This document shows positions 28,477-37,021 of a stretch of 64,000 nt of DNA, one piece after another. Source of the stretch: CAYSWV01 sp964434865 (GTDB lineage: Bacteria; Cyanobacteriota; Cyanobacteriia; Thermostichales; Thermostichaceae). The stretch is from positions 124,001 to 188,000 of the forward strand of contig CAYSWV010000002.1 of NCBI GenBank assembly GCA_964434865.1, in the 5' to 3' direction. How positions within the stretch are numbered: the stretch's first letter is position 1; each line of letters opens with the position of its first letter. A program made the position numbers and the translations under genes. The notes beneath the pieces are model-generated. The model had not been told where the DNA came from. It searched no databases and saw nothing but the letters and a program-made list of their open reading frames with translations.

Positions 28477-28522
28477 AGATAACCTCGTGCAACTTGATAG
28501 GATTATCAGCTTGATCTGATTC

Positions 28523-28544
28523 TCAGTGTAGATTCAGTGTAGAT
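28523..28544. repeat. Exact tandem duplication, 11-bp unit x2
   Basis: TCAGTGTAGAT occurs twice head to tail, 47 bp upstream of ccsB on its promoter side. Confidence 0.8.
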
Positions 28545-28726
28545 TAGGTTCCGCAATAGGAACGATAATTTGGCTTAGATTAGCATGACTAAGTCTAGCT
28601 TTAGGAAGCTTGTTAGATCACCTACTCGTCCAAACTATCCAATCGAACCCAGATCAAAACACCACAATTCAGGGCAGAGAGCCTAACCCCATTCTCAAAT
28701 ATACAGACCTGGATCCAGATTATAGA

Positions 28727-29263
28727 TTAGCTAATCACTTGCAGATAGATATCAAAAGATCCACTATTATCCCCATAGCTACCTTTACCATCATTAATGT
28801 TGACGTAGATATCACTACTGGGATTGAGATCAAGGGTCTGAGCCGTGTTGAAGTCAGAATCGGTCAACTTCCATACTTTGATTTGCTGATCTTCAGGTTG
28901 GAACACCACTAAGCCATAGCGGGCCATGCCAGGATAGCGCCAATCAGCCGGTGTAGGAACTTGCTTGCCCAGAGCGGAGCGAATAGAGGTGGCAAATGAA
29001 AAGCCATAGCGCCAGGCTACATCAGCAGGAAAAATCTTAATCTGGCCAGCCCGTAACGATGTGTTGCCCTTATACAGACGCACACCCACTTCGTTGTTGA
29101 CGCCAAGGTTATTAAACCAAAGCCAGCCAGCATTTTGCAGCACTGGATCTTCGGGCACGTTAGATTGCACAGAGGAGGCCAAGTTAAAATCCAGGTCACT
29201 AGCGTCGCAGGTCACGACATCTGGGATCACAACATCTGACGGAGTCATTTGATCAGTGCTCAT
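28727..29263 (-). CDS. Hypothetical protein with a LecA-like C-terminal motif
   Basis: 178 residues with no signal peptide or membrane segment. The C-terminus reads INDGKGSYGDNSGSFDIYL. That is close to the calcium and galactose-site loop of PA-IL/LecA lectins (NDxxGTYGNNSGSF), and an upstream WRYG could correspond to the other Ca ligand region. The middle part (WFNNLGVNNEVGVRLYKGN, PADWRYPGMARYGLVVF) I do not recognise. A beta-sandwich carbohydrate-binding role is a hypothesis from a short motif. It is monocistronic, upstream of ccsB on the same strand. Confidence 0.6.
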   Translation of the reverse strand: MSTDQMTPSDVVIPDVVTCDASDLDFNLASSVQSNVPEDPVLQNAGWLWFNNLGVNNEVGVRLYKGNTSLRAGQIKIFPADVAWRYGFSFATSIRSALGKQVPTPADWRYPGMARYGLVVFQPEDQQIKVWKLTDSDFNTAQTLDLNPSSDIYVNINDGKGSYGDNSGSFDIYLQVIS

Positions 29264-29440
29264 AGAAGTCTGTGTAGGTAGAAGATGATAAAAGGTCTGC
29301 CACTACTTAAACCGGCTGGCGCCGCCCAAAGAGAAGACTCTTAAAGAGCAGCACGTCAGAATTATAGGATGGATAGAGGCCTTTTGGACAATTTTGTCTC
29401 AATAATGATCATGGTCTAGACCTATCCTTTCAAGCCCACT

Positions 29441-29472
29441 AAAAAGCTCTACTAGACTTAGTCCAATAGAGC
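29441..29472 (-). terminator. Rho-independent terminator after htpG
   Basis: On the minus strand GCTCTA and TAGAGC (29467-29472 with 29446-29451) form a stem followed by TTTTT (29445-29441). It starts about 52 nt after the htpG stop codon. Confidence 0.55.
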
Positions 29473-29523
29473 ATCCAGCTTATTCAGCTAATCTATCCAG
29501 TTAAGAGAACTTAACTTCAGTCT

Positions 29524-31365
29524 CTAGGCTTGAGTTGTGGTTAACCGAGTGAGGACTTGATTGGATCGATTCACAAAGGCCCGAGCGGTTTCAGGGTCAA
29601 AGCTCTTCTGGCTTAGCAAAGCTAGATCGTAGACATGGTTACAGATGAGTTGCACGAGATCTGAGTTCTGACCCCTAGTGGTCATTGACTGTAGATTTTG
29701 AATCAGGGGGTGAGCAGTATTGACGATCAAGGTATGTTCATCAAGAAACTCTGCCTGCTTCTGTTGCATCACGGCATTAAGTTCCTGCAGTCGACGCAGC
29801 GCCTCAGGTAGCAAGATCATGGCTGGGACGGACTCAGACTTTAAGGGTTGAGCTTTGATTTGAAGTTTATCTTTGCCAATAGCCGCTTTGAAGATATCCA
29901 CTAGTTGCTCACTTCGAGTTTTGTTGGTGGTGGGATCGACAATTTCAGCAGCTTTATCTTTGTCAACTAGGGTGTCATCTAGCTCCGAATCTACACGCTT
30001 AAACTTGACATCGCTGTACTCTCGCTCCAAAAAGCTACTAAAGTGACTATCGATCCAGCTATCGAGGAGTAATACCTCCAAGCCTTGACTCAGATGTAAA
30101 TCAATGTAGGAACTTTGAGCCGCTTCATCGGTGGCATAGAAGACTTGCTTTTGTTGCTTGTCCTGATTCCGTTCCAGGTAGGTGTTCAGAGTCACATAGG
30201 TGTCTGTTGCGTTCTGAGAGGCTACTTTGAAGATCAAGTAATCTTTAAGTTGCTGGAAGAATTTATCATTATTCATGGACCCAAATTTCACAAACAGGCT
30301 GATATCGGGCCACACATTGAGGTACTGCTCATAATCATCATCATACAGATCTTTGAGCCGATCCCCGACCTTTTTAGCAATATGATCGCCAATACGACGC
30401 ACCGTCCGATCATTTTGTAAAAAACTGCGAGAAACATTCAAGGGAATATCAGGACTATCGAGAGCACCCTGTAGCGGCAGTAAAAACTTGGGAATTACAT
30501 CCTCACAGTTATCTTGAACAAAAACTTGATTACAGAAGAGTTTGATTTGGCCTTTAGTGGGATCAATGTCGGGTCTTAACTTGGGAAAATACAGAATGCC
30601 TTGCACAATAAAGGGATAATCAGTATTGATGTGAACCCAGAATAATGGGTCTTCTTGAAAGGGATAGAGATAGCGATAAAACTCTAAATAGTCTTCTTGT
30701 TTTAATTCTGATGGAGAGGTTTTCCAGAGGGGTGTCTGCTTATTAACAACTTGATCTTCAAGCTTGATCGGGACAGGAATAAAGTCACAATATTTTTTAA
30801 GCAACTCTCGGATCCGACCCACCTCCAAATATTCATCTTCGTCTTCGGCAAGATGGAGGATAATAGTTGTACCTTGATCAGAGCGCTGGGAGTCAGTGAG
30901 TTCAAATTCAGTGGTTCCATCACAAGTCCAATGAACGGCCTGGCTACCTGGCTTGTAGGATAACGTATCAATTTCAACTTTATCAGCAACCATAAAGGAA
31001 GAGTAAAAGCCTAAACCAAAGTGACCAATGATGGCTTCGTCCTGACCCTTATACTTTTGAATAAACTCTTCAGCACTGGAAAAGGCAACTTGATTGATAT
31101 ACTTTTTTACCTCTTCGGCTGTCATCCCAATGCCCGTGTCTGATACTTTGATCTGGCGGGCCTCCTTGTCAACTGAAATTTCAATGCTGGGTTCTGGAAC
31201 AGCGTCGATCTCTCCAGAAAGTTTAGCCATCTTAAGTTTAGCAATGGCATCTGTGGCGTTAGACACTAGCTCTCTCAGGAAAATCTCTTGATCGGAATAG
31301 AGAGATTGCTTAATGATGGGAAAAATATTCTCGGTATGGATAGTGATAGTACCGCGTTCTTGCAT
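29524..31365 (-). CDS. htpG: Molecular chaperone HtpG (Hsp90)
   Basis: About 613 residues. The GHKL ATPase domain has LYSDQEIFLRELVSNATDAI, VSDTGIGMT and IGHFGLGFYSSFMVA. The middle domain has the client- and ATP-contact loop PLNVSRSFLQNDRTVRRIG. A dimerisation domain follows. Cytosolic chaperone important under heat and oxidative stress in cyanobacteria. The frame opens at 31392, but the ATG at 31365 gives the conserved start MQERGTITIHTENIFP and has a purine-rich site upstream. No CIRCE element was seen in the leader. Confidence 0.95.
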   Translation of the reverse strand: MQERGTITIHTENIFPIIKQSLYSDQEIFLRELVSNATDAIAKLKMAKLSGEIDAVPEPSIEISVDKEARQIKVSDTGIGMTAEEVKKYINQVAFSSAEEFIQKYKGQDEAIIGHFGLGFYSSFMVADKVEIDTLSYKPGSQAVHWTCDGTTEFELTDSQRSDQGTTIILHLAEDEDEYLEVGRIRELLKKYCDFIPVPIKLEDQVVNKQTPLWKTSPSELKQEDYLEFYRYLYPFQEDPLFWVHINTDYPFIVQGILYFPKLRPDIDPTKGQIKLFCNQVFVQDNCEDVIPKFLLPLQGALDSPDIPLNVSRSFLQNDRTVRRIGDHIAKKVGDRLKDLYDDDYEQYLNVWPDISLFVKFGSMNNDKFFQQLKDYLIFKVASQNATDTYVTLNTYLERNQDKQQKQVFYATDEAAQSSYIDLHLSQGLEVLLLDSWIDSHFSSFLEREYSDVKFKRVDSELDDTLVDKDKAAEIVDPTTNKTRSEQLVDIFKAAIGKDKLQIKAQPLKSESVPAMILLPEALRRLQELNAVMQQKQAEFLDEHTLIVNTAHPLIQNLQSMTTRGQNSDLVQLICNHVYDLALLSQKSFDPETARAFVNRSNQVLTRLTTTQA

Positions 31366-31525
31366 AGTCACTCTTTCCTGCTCAATCAACATCTATCTCA
31401 GCTTTTGTCATTGCTACTGTACCGAATCTCTTGGACAGACGACAAGTTGAGGCTAGTCTGGAGAACCGTACTTTGAGAGTAGTAATCCTCACCAGCCCTA
31501 ATTTTAAATAAGTTTTAGGCTTCAA

Positions 31526-31825
31526 CTAGGTGAGACATTGGGTGACAACTTGCTGGAGTTGCTCAGCATTTAAGGTGGTTACCACAAACACTTCTTGAAC
31601 ACTCTTACCCTTACGGGCCACTAGCTTGAATCCCCCTCGGGTAGCAACTGAGATCCGTAGCTGCAAGGTGGGACTATTACTTTTAGCTCGACTAATCACA
31701 CCTGGTGTAACAGTTTTGATCTGGGCTTGCTGGGTCAAAGTTTGTAATACAGGAATTAACCCCTCAACATGGGTTGAATGATTTAGAACTAACCGTCCAC
31801 CTGCAGGCTCTTTACTCATAGTCAT
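31526..31825 (-). CDS. DUF2103 protein
   Basis: 99 residues beginning (after MTMSKEPA) GGRLVLNHSTHVEGLIPVLQ and containing TVTPGVISRAKSNSPTL and GGFKLVARKGKSVQEVFVVT. I associate these with the cyanobacterial DUF2103 family (predicted metal-binding), function unknown. ATGs at 31825 and 31819 are equally possible starts. It lies between htpG and coaR on the same strand. Confidence 0.7.
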   Translation of the reverse strand: MTMSKEPAGGRLVLNHSTHVEGLIPVLQTLTQQAQIKTVTPGVISRAKSNSPTLQLRISVATRGGFKLVARKGKSVQEVFVVTTLNAEQLQQVVTQCLT

Positions 31826-31976
31826 CTAGGCTTGACTTAGTATCTAGCTTAACGGCGATGACAGCCAATGCCATTAATCAGTTAGGAATCTGTAATCATA
31901 ACGTTTATTCTCTTTACACTCTTTACACTCATTGCAATTGACAGAATCACAAGAGACAGGGAACAAATATCCAGCC

Positions 31977-33074
31977 TTAGTGTAAATAACAATGGCAATT
32001 AGGTTTCTCCAGTAGTGTAGCTATCAGGCTATTGATCGTGACAGCAGCAAGGAGACCACCGCCCAGAGAGCCTTTGATTGTGATGTGAGGAAGGGTAGTT
32101 TGACTCAGCAACCGTTTGGCTGCAGGAGCGTGGTTAAATCCAATAGGTAAACCAATGATCAAGGCGGGTTCACAGCGCTTTTGTTCAATCAACTGGCATA
32201 GATGAATGAGTAATGAGGGTGAGTAACCAATGACCACTAGGCTACCCTCTACATGAGCTTGCAGGTGTTCTGGCCAGTCAGGATTCTGCCAAACGGATTG
32301 TTCTGCGTCATGGACCGTGGTGATATGGGGATCCGTTATCAGGGTATGTATAGGACACTCTAAATGACGGAGTCGAGGCTGATCTAACAGGGCAGCAACC
32401 GCTGAGACATCCACCACCACTGAACAGCCTGCTTGTAATCGATGGCGAGCCGCTGCAATCGCTCCTGGACTGATGTGAAGCAGAGGAATGATCGAGACAT
32501 CACCACAGGCCAAGATCAAATCACGGATCAAGGCGGCTTCAATTTCAGAGCGGTCAGACAGATCAGGAAGTAAGGGATCTAAGGATTCCTCAAACGTTTC
32601 AGGATGATCGAGAATACTCTGGTCTAGCTGTTGCCAGATGATGTCCCATTCATTCAATCCATCCTGAGTTTCAACATCTAAGACCTGTAACTGGGCTACT
32701 AATTCAGCCTGAAGTTTTTGACAAGCCCGATCTCGGCCTAATAAACGCTCTAACGCTTGAGCTGTTTGGCGCAATTGGCTCAGTTTATTGATCACAGTGC
32801 GATAGTGCTGCTGCAGTTGAGCGATCCAAGACTGGGATGGATCGGGATGTTGATCTAAGAGCTGCTTGATATGAGCTAACTGAAAGCCTTGTTGCTTCAA
32901 AGCCACAATTCGTCGCAATTGATGTACATCCTGGGCTGTATACAGGCGATAGTTCCCTTCAGATCGTTGGGGGGAGGGCATCAGTCCAATTTGATGATAG
33001 TGACGCACCATCCGAGGGGTAATGCCACCGCCTACGCTCTCCGTAAGTTCTTTAATCGTCAGTTGTTCCTTCAT
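31977..33074 (-). CDS. coaR: CoaR: MerR-type cobalt regulator fused to precorrin isomerase domain
   Basis: 365 residues. The MerR DNA-binding domain is at about 5-75 (RMVRHYHQIGLMPSPQRSEG), followed by a coiled coil to about 130. Residues 155-350 resemble precorrin-8X methylmutase CbiC/CobH (PLLPDLSDRSEIEAALIRDL; ITIKGSLGGGLLAAVTINSL). The C-terminus ends C360-H361-C362, as in CoaR of Synechocystis PCC 6803, where that motif senses cobalt. In that organism CoaR activates coaT, and here coaT is divergent. The catalytic isomerase role is probably lost, with tetrapyrrole or cobalt sensing instead (established for the family; inferred here). Confidence 0.93.
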   Translation of the reverse strand: MKEQLTIKELTESVGGGITPRMVRHYHQIGLMPSPQRSEGNYRLYTAQDVHQLRRIVALKQQGFQLAHIKQLLDQHPDPSQSWIAQLQQHYRTVINKLSQLRQTAQALERLLGRDRACQKLQAELVAQLQVLDVETQDGLNEWDIIWQQLDQSILDHPETFEESLDPLLPDLSDRSEIEAALIRDLILACGDVSIIPLLHISPGAIAAARHRLQAGCSVVVDVSAVAALLDQPRLRHLECPIHTLITDPHITTVHDAEQSVWQNPDWPEHLQAHVEGSLVVIGYSPSLLIHLCQLIEQKRCEPALIIGLPIGFNHAPAAKRLLSQTTLPHITIKGSLGGGLLAAVTINSLIATLLEKPNCHCYLH

Positions 33075-33078
33075 CTGG

Positions 33079-33102
33079 GATCACGCTTGAGATCACGCTT
33101 GA
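33079..33102. repeat. Exact tandem duplication, 12-bp unit x2, in the coaR-coaT promoter
   Basis: GATCACGCTTGA occurs twice head to tail immediately 5' of the coaT -35 box; the second copy runs into it. It separates the coaR start from the operator. Confidence 0.85.
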
Positions 33103-33130
33103 CCTTAACATCAGTGTCAAGGTTTAGAGT
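33099..33130 (+). promoter_or_regulatory. coaT promoter with CoaR (MerR-type) operator
   Basis: TTGACC (33099-33104) and TAGAGT (33125-33130) are separated by 20 bp, the over-long spacer typical of MerR-activated promoters. The spacer region holds a dyad, ACCTT (33102-33106) with AAGGT (33119-33123), overlapped by TTGAC/GTCAA arms. This matches the organisation known for coaT in Synechocystis. Confidence 0.8.
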
Positions 33131-33156
33131 AAGTGGACTGTTTGGGTCAGTTACTA

Positions 33157-35124
33157 ATGGCTTTGACTCTGAGTCGGTATCAACATCTCTGGACCCATTA
33201 CCCTGATCTAGTTGCTGCTGGACTATGTGGTCTCCTAGTGGCTTTGGGAGCCTTACTCCTGGCTTTCAATTGGGTTGGGGTGGGGTTGCTTTGCTTGTTT
33301 AGTGCCTATGGGATTGGAGGATTTGAAAGTACTCGTGCAGGGTTGACCACTCTCTGGCACGAGCATGAGCTTGATGTGGATTTGTTAATGATCATAGCCG
33401 CTCTAGGTGCAGCCACCTTAGGTATTTGGCAACAAGATTACTACTTAGTGGTTGATGGAGGCGTTCTCATCTTGATCTTCGCTATGAGTGGAGCGTTAGA
33501 AGACTATGCGTTGCGCCGCACAGACCGTGAAATCCGTTCACTCATGCAACTCACACCCGATACAGCACGATTATGGCAGCCTGATCACGAGCAGGTGATC
33601 CCGGTTTCACAACTGCAAGTGGGCGATCGAATTCTAGTGAAACCCGGCGAGTTGATCCCAACTGATGGCTTAGTTCAATCAGGATTCAGTACACTGAACC
33701 AGGCCGCCATCACGGGTGAATCTCTGCCAGTAGAGAAGCAAGTGGGGGATACCGTTTTTGGGGGCACTTTGAATGGTCAAGGGGCTTTAGTGATTCAAAT
33801 TCATCAGCCACCTGAGAGCAGTTTGATTCAGAGAGTCGTTCAATTAGTTCAAGTAGCTCAAACCACAGCACCTCCATCACAACAGTTTATTGAACGGTTT
33901 GAACGTAGCTATGCTCGTGTGATTGTCATATCCGGAGTCTTGCTAGCTCTACTTCCAGTCTGGTTTTTGAACTGGACTTGGGAAACAACAATCTATCGGT
34001 CCCTGATTTTTTTAGTCGTTGCTTCTCCCTGTGCCTTAATGGCTGCGATCATGCCAACCTTAGTGTCAGGCATTGCTGCTGGATCTCGTCAGGGGATCTT
34101 GTTTAAAAGTGGATCTCAATTAGAGCTGTTGGGTCAGGTAAAAGCTATAGCCTTTGATAAAACTGGTACTTTGACAACAGGGGTCCTAACTGTAACTGAC
34201 ATCATCCCTGCAGCAGGATATACAGAGGAGCAAGTGCTTCAACTCGCTGCAGCTGTGGAAGTCCACTCCGAACATCCCATCGGCCAAGCTATTCTCACCA
34301 AAGCCAGAGCAGGCCAGCTAACCTGGGATCTTGCTACTGAGACACAGGCTTATCCTGGTCAAGGGATCTGGGGCAGCGTTAACAATCAGTCGGTTTGGAT
34401 CGGAAAAGTTCTCGATCAAAGGCTTAGCTCTAACCTAGCCCGAAAGGCTTTCAGACTGGAGCAGATCGGCCACACTGTAGTTGGGGTAAGTCAGCAAGAC
34501 CAACTGATAGGCCTCATAGCAGCCTCAGATACTGTACGCCCTCAAGCTAAGCAGGCTCTCAGATCTCTCCGTCAGTTAGGGATAGAGCATATGGTTATGA
34601 TGACTGGTGATCACCAGTATACAGCTCAAACCATTGCCTCTATAGTGGGCGTAGATCGAGTAGCAGCTCAGCTATTGCCAGAAGATAAAGTCAAACAGAT
34701 CCAGGCGTTACAGCAAATCTATGGTACTGTTGCCATGGTTGGCGATGGCATTAATGATGCCCCTGCACTGGCCCAAGCTTCTGTTGGTGTGGCTATGGGA
34801 CGCTCTGGCACAGATTTAGCCTTAGAGACGGCTGATGTGGTTTTAATGTCAGATCAACTTGAGAAGTTAGCAATGGCTGTAGATCTGGGGAGGCAATCTC
34901 AGCGCATCATCCGGCAGAATATTGTCTTAGCTTTAGCCTCGGTTGTGATCTTACTCATTGCTAATTTTGGGTGGCAGATCAGTCTACCTCTGGGTGTTCT
35001 AGGGCATGAAGGATCCACGTTACTGGTGACCTTAAATGGATTGAGACTCTTAGGCTATCAGAAGCAGAGGTTGATCAGTGATGGCGACGATCTAGATCTA
35101 CTTACCCAGTTAGGTAAGCCCTAA
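33157..35124 (+). CDS. coaT: Cobalt-exporting P1B-4-type ATPase CoaT
   Basis: About 655 residues with no N-terminal metal-binding domain. Motifs numbered from ATG 33157: TGES 186-189, SPC 290-292 in the transport helix, DKTGT with phospho-Asp 334, HSEHPIG, TGDH, GDGINDAP 529-536 and HEGST 617-621. SPC together with HEGST marks the P1B-4 (cobalt) group. The frame opens at a GTG at 33133, but the -10 box ends at 33130, so that codon would lie at or before the transcription start; ATG 33157 is chosen. Divergent from coaR and convergent with btuC. Confidence 0.93.
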   Translation: MALTLSRYQHLWTHYPDLVAAGLCGLLVALGALLLAFNWVGVGLLCLFSAYGIGGFESTRAGLTTLWHEHELDVDLLMIIAALGAATLGIWQQDYYLVVDGGVLILIFAMSGALEDYALRRTDREIRSLMQLTPDTARLWQPDHEQVIPVSQLQVGDRILVKPGELIPTDGLVQSGFSTLNQAAITGESLPVEKQVGDTVFGGTLNGQGALVIQIHQPPESSLIQRVVQLVQVAQTTAPPSQQFIERFERSYARVIVISGVLLALLPVWFLNWTWETTIYRSLIFLVVASPCALMAAIMPTLVSGIAAGSRQGILFKSGSQLELLGQVKAIAFDKTGTLTTGVLTVTDIIPAAGYTEEQVLQLAAAVEVHSEHPIGQAILTKARAGQLTWDLATETQAYPGQGIWGSVNNQSVWIGKVLDQRLSSNLARKAFRLEQIGHTVVGVSQQDQLIGLIAASDTVRPQAKQALRSLRQLGIEHMVMMTGDHQYTAQTIASIVGVDRVAAQLLPEDKVKQIQALQQIYGTVAMVGDGINDAPALAQASVGVAMGRSGTDLALETADVVLMSDQLEKLAMAVDLGRQSQRIIRQNIVLALASVVILLIANFGWQISLPLGVLGHEGSTLLVTLNGLRLLGYQKQRLISDGDDLDLLTQLGKP

Positions 35125-35172
35125 AAAAGAGCTTTTGACCTGACCCATCGAGTTGTTGCTACTGGCATGATG

Positions 35173-36240
35173 CTAACACTGAGTCTGCCTCTGCAGAATG
35201 GCTGTGATAACAATAGGAGACCCGATCAAGGCCGTAATGGCATTTAGAGGTAAAACACTGTCGTGGCCAGGCAGTTGAGCGATCAGGTCTGCTACTAAAG
35301 CCAGGATAGATCCCAGAAGGAGAGTACCTGGTACCAGAACACAATGATCGACGGTTTTGAAGCAACGCCTGGCTAGATGAGGAACGGCAACACCAATAAA
35401 GGAAATCGGTCCACAGAAAGCTGTGACAACTCCAGTGAGTAGAGCTGAGATCCCAATCAACCAGACTCTGGCCACTTGTGTAGCTAGTCCTAAACTCTGA
35501 GCTTGGGTTTCTCCTAACAAGAGCACATTCATGACTTTACTCATACCAAATGCAAAGATCAGAGCCAGCCCTACTGTAGAACCTAGGATCCAGAGCTGTT
35601 GTTGGGTTACGTTACTGAAGCTACCAAACGTCCAGTTAAGATAGGTTTGAATTTGTTCAGTCAAACTAAACTGAAGTAACACCGTGACTAGAGCATTAGT
35701 GACGTAGCCTAGCATCAATCCTAAAAGCAGCAATGTCAGACTGTTTCGGACTCGCTGGGCTACCATTAACACAATCAACAGCGTTGACACGGATCCACAA
35801 AATGCTGCTGCTGTAATTCCAACATCGCTGACAAAACGGAACGATTGAGTCAATTCAGTTAGTCCCAACCACTGGACTCCCAATACGATGAGAGCCACCC
35901 CCAAACTCGCACCTGAATTGATGCCCAAAATGAAAGGACCTGCCAGTGGGTTGGCAAACAGGGTTTGCATTTGTAGGCCACTGACTGATAAAGCTGCACC
36001 AGACAATGCTGCTGTGATAGCTTTAGGTAAGCGAAACTGGAGAATAATCGAAGTCCAGGTATTCCGATCAGGTTCTCCCCCCACCAGAATAGTTAGCACT
36101 TGATCAAGAGGAATTGTGACTGATCCAGCGCCCAAATTGATACCAAACATAATGATGAGAAGACCCATCAACCCCATCATCAATAAGGTGACTCGGTAGT
36201 GATGAACTCGCAAGAAAGATGACTGCGAAAAGTCTGCCAT
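35173..36240 (-). CDS. btuC: FecCD/BtuC-family ABC permease (cobalamin uptake)
   Basis: 355 residues with about ten transmembrane segments. Family signatures are LPKAITAALSGAALSVSGLQ, ANPLAGPFILGINSGASLGV and AFCGPISFIGVAVPHLARR, the last being the ATPase-coupling loop. FecCD permeases import siderophores, heme or B12; the riboswitch at the head of this operon points to cobalamin. GGGAG 9 nt upstream supports the ATG. It is the last gene of the operon, unusually separated from its ATPase by two genes, and faces coaT. Confidence 0.85.
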   Translation of the reverse strand: MADFSQSSFLRVHHYRVTLLMMGLMGLLIIMFGINLGAGSVTIPLDQVLTILVGGEPDRNTWTSIILQFRLPKAITAALSGAALSVSGLQMQTLFANPLAGPFILGINSGASLGVALIVLGVQWLGLTELTQSFRFVSDVGITAAAFCGSVSTLLIVLMVAQRVRNSLTLLLLGLMLGYVTNALVTVLLQFSLTEQIQTYLNWTFGSFSNVTQQQLWILGSTVGLALIFAFGMSKVMNVLLLGETQAQSLGLATQVARVWLIGISALLTGVVTAFCGPISFIGVAVPHLARRCFKTVDHCVLVPGTLLLGSILALVADLIAQLPGHDSVLPLNAITALIGSPIVITAILQRQTQC

Positions 36241-36243
36241 GAT

Positions 36244-36993
36244 CTAGATCTCCCAAGGCACCCGGCGGACAACTGTTGTGTGAGATCCATCAGGATCTAG
36301 CGTAATCAACCGGTAGCCAGGTAACTGTAGGTCTTGAGCAGGAGTAACCTCAGAGGGGATAACCTGGAGACAAGTAGAGGGTGTGGTGTAAAAATGGGTA
36401 TCATGTCGAGTCTGGTGAGAGGCGAGATGAACATGTCCGGTGAGCACGATCTGGACCTGAGGATAGCCATCAAGCAGTTGCAGCAGTTGAGCTGAGTTTT
36501 GCACTCGAATCTGATCCAGCCAGGCAATCCCGGTGGGTAGGACATGGTGATGTAGCACCAGCATGGTAGGTTTATCCGAGCTTTCTAATATCGTCTCAAG
36601 TTGAGAGAGATCTTGCTGAGTTAAGTAACCTTCACCCCACTGAGCAGATGTGAGTACAGAGTTAAGGAGGATCACATGCCAGCCTCCCCCTTGTAGAACC
36701 TTTTGAGCGGAGAACGGTGGGCCCACTAAAGTATCAGCAAGAGGTGCTAACTGATCATGATTACCTGGTATCCAGTAGCAAGGCAGTTGAAGTGGCTCCA
36801 GCAGATCATAGAGGTGTTGATAAGCAGCTCGTGATCCAGAGTCAGCAAGATCTCCAGTCAGCAAGATGCCATGCACTGTTTCAGTAGCTATTTGATCTAG
36901 AACAGCTTTAAGCGTGTGCCAGGTCTGACAACCTCGTAGCCTGGATGAGGGTGAATCAAGTAAGTGGGTGTCTGTGATTTGAGCCAGTATCAT
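36244..36993 (-). CDS. Metallophosphoesterase (Icc/CpdA-like) inside the B12 operon
   Basis: 249 residues, a compact calcineurin-like phosphodiesterase. Metal motifs in order: ITDTHLL, LLTGDLADSG, WIPGNHDQL, LVLHHHVLP and VLTGHVHLAS. Homologues include cAMP phosphodiesterase CpdA, but the family acts on many phosphoesters. Its stop is 3 bp before the btuC start and it follows btuF by 28 bp, so it is clearly in the operon. A role in processing a phosphorylated cobamide or nucleotide-loop fragment is speculative. No signal peptide, so cytoplasmic. Confidence 0.82.
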   Translation of the reverse strand: MILAQITDTHLLDSPSSRLRGCQTWHTLKAVLDQIATETVHGILLTGDLADSGSRAAYQHLYDLLEPLQLPCYWIPGNHDQLAPLADTLVGPPFSAQKVLQGGGWHVILLNSVLTSAQWGEGYLTQQDLSQLETILESSDKPTMLVLHHHVLPTGIAWLDQIRVQNSAQLLQLLDGYPQVQIVLTGHVHLASHQTRHDTHFYTTPSTCLQVIPSEVTPAQDLQLPGYRLITLDPDGSHTTVVRRVPWEI

Positions 36994-37021
36994 GTTAGTT
37001 ATTCCAACATCATGTTAGTTG

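Noticed and set aside
28610..28912. Plus-strand ORF of 100 aa
   Set aside because: Antisense to the LecA-like gene and without homology.
33133..33156. GTG 33133 as coaT start
   Set aside because: It lies within about 3 bp of the -10 box, at or before the likely transcription start.
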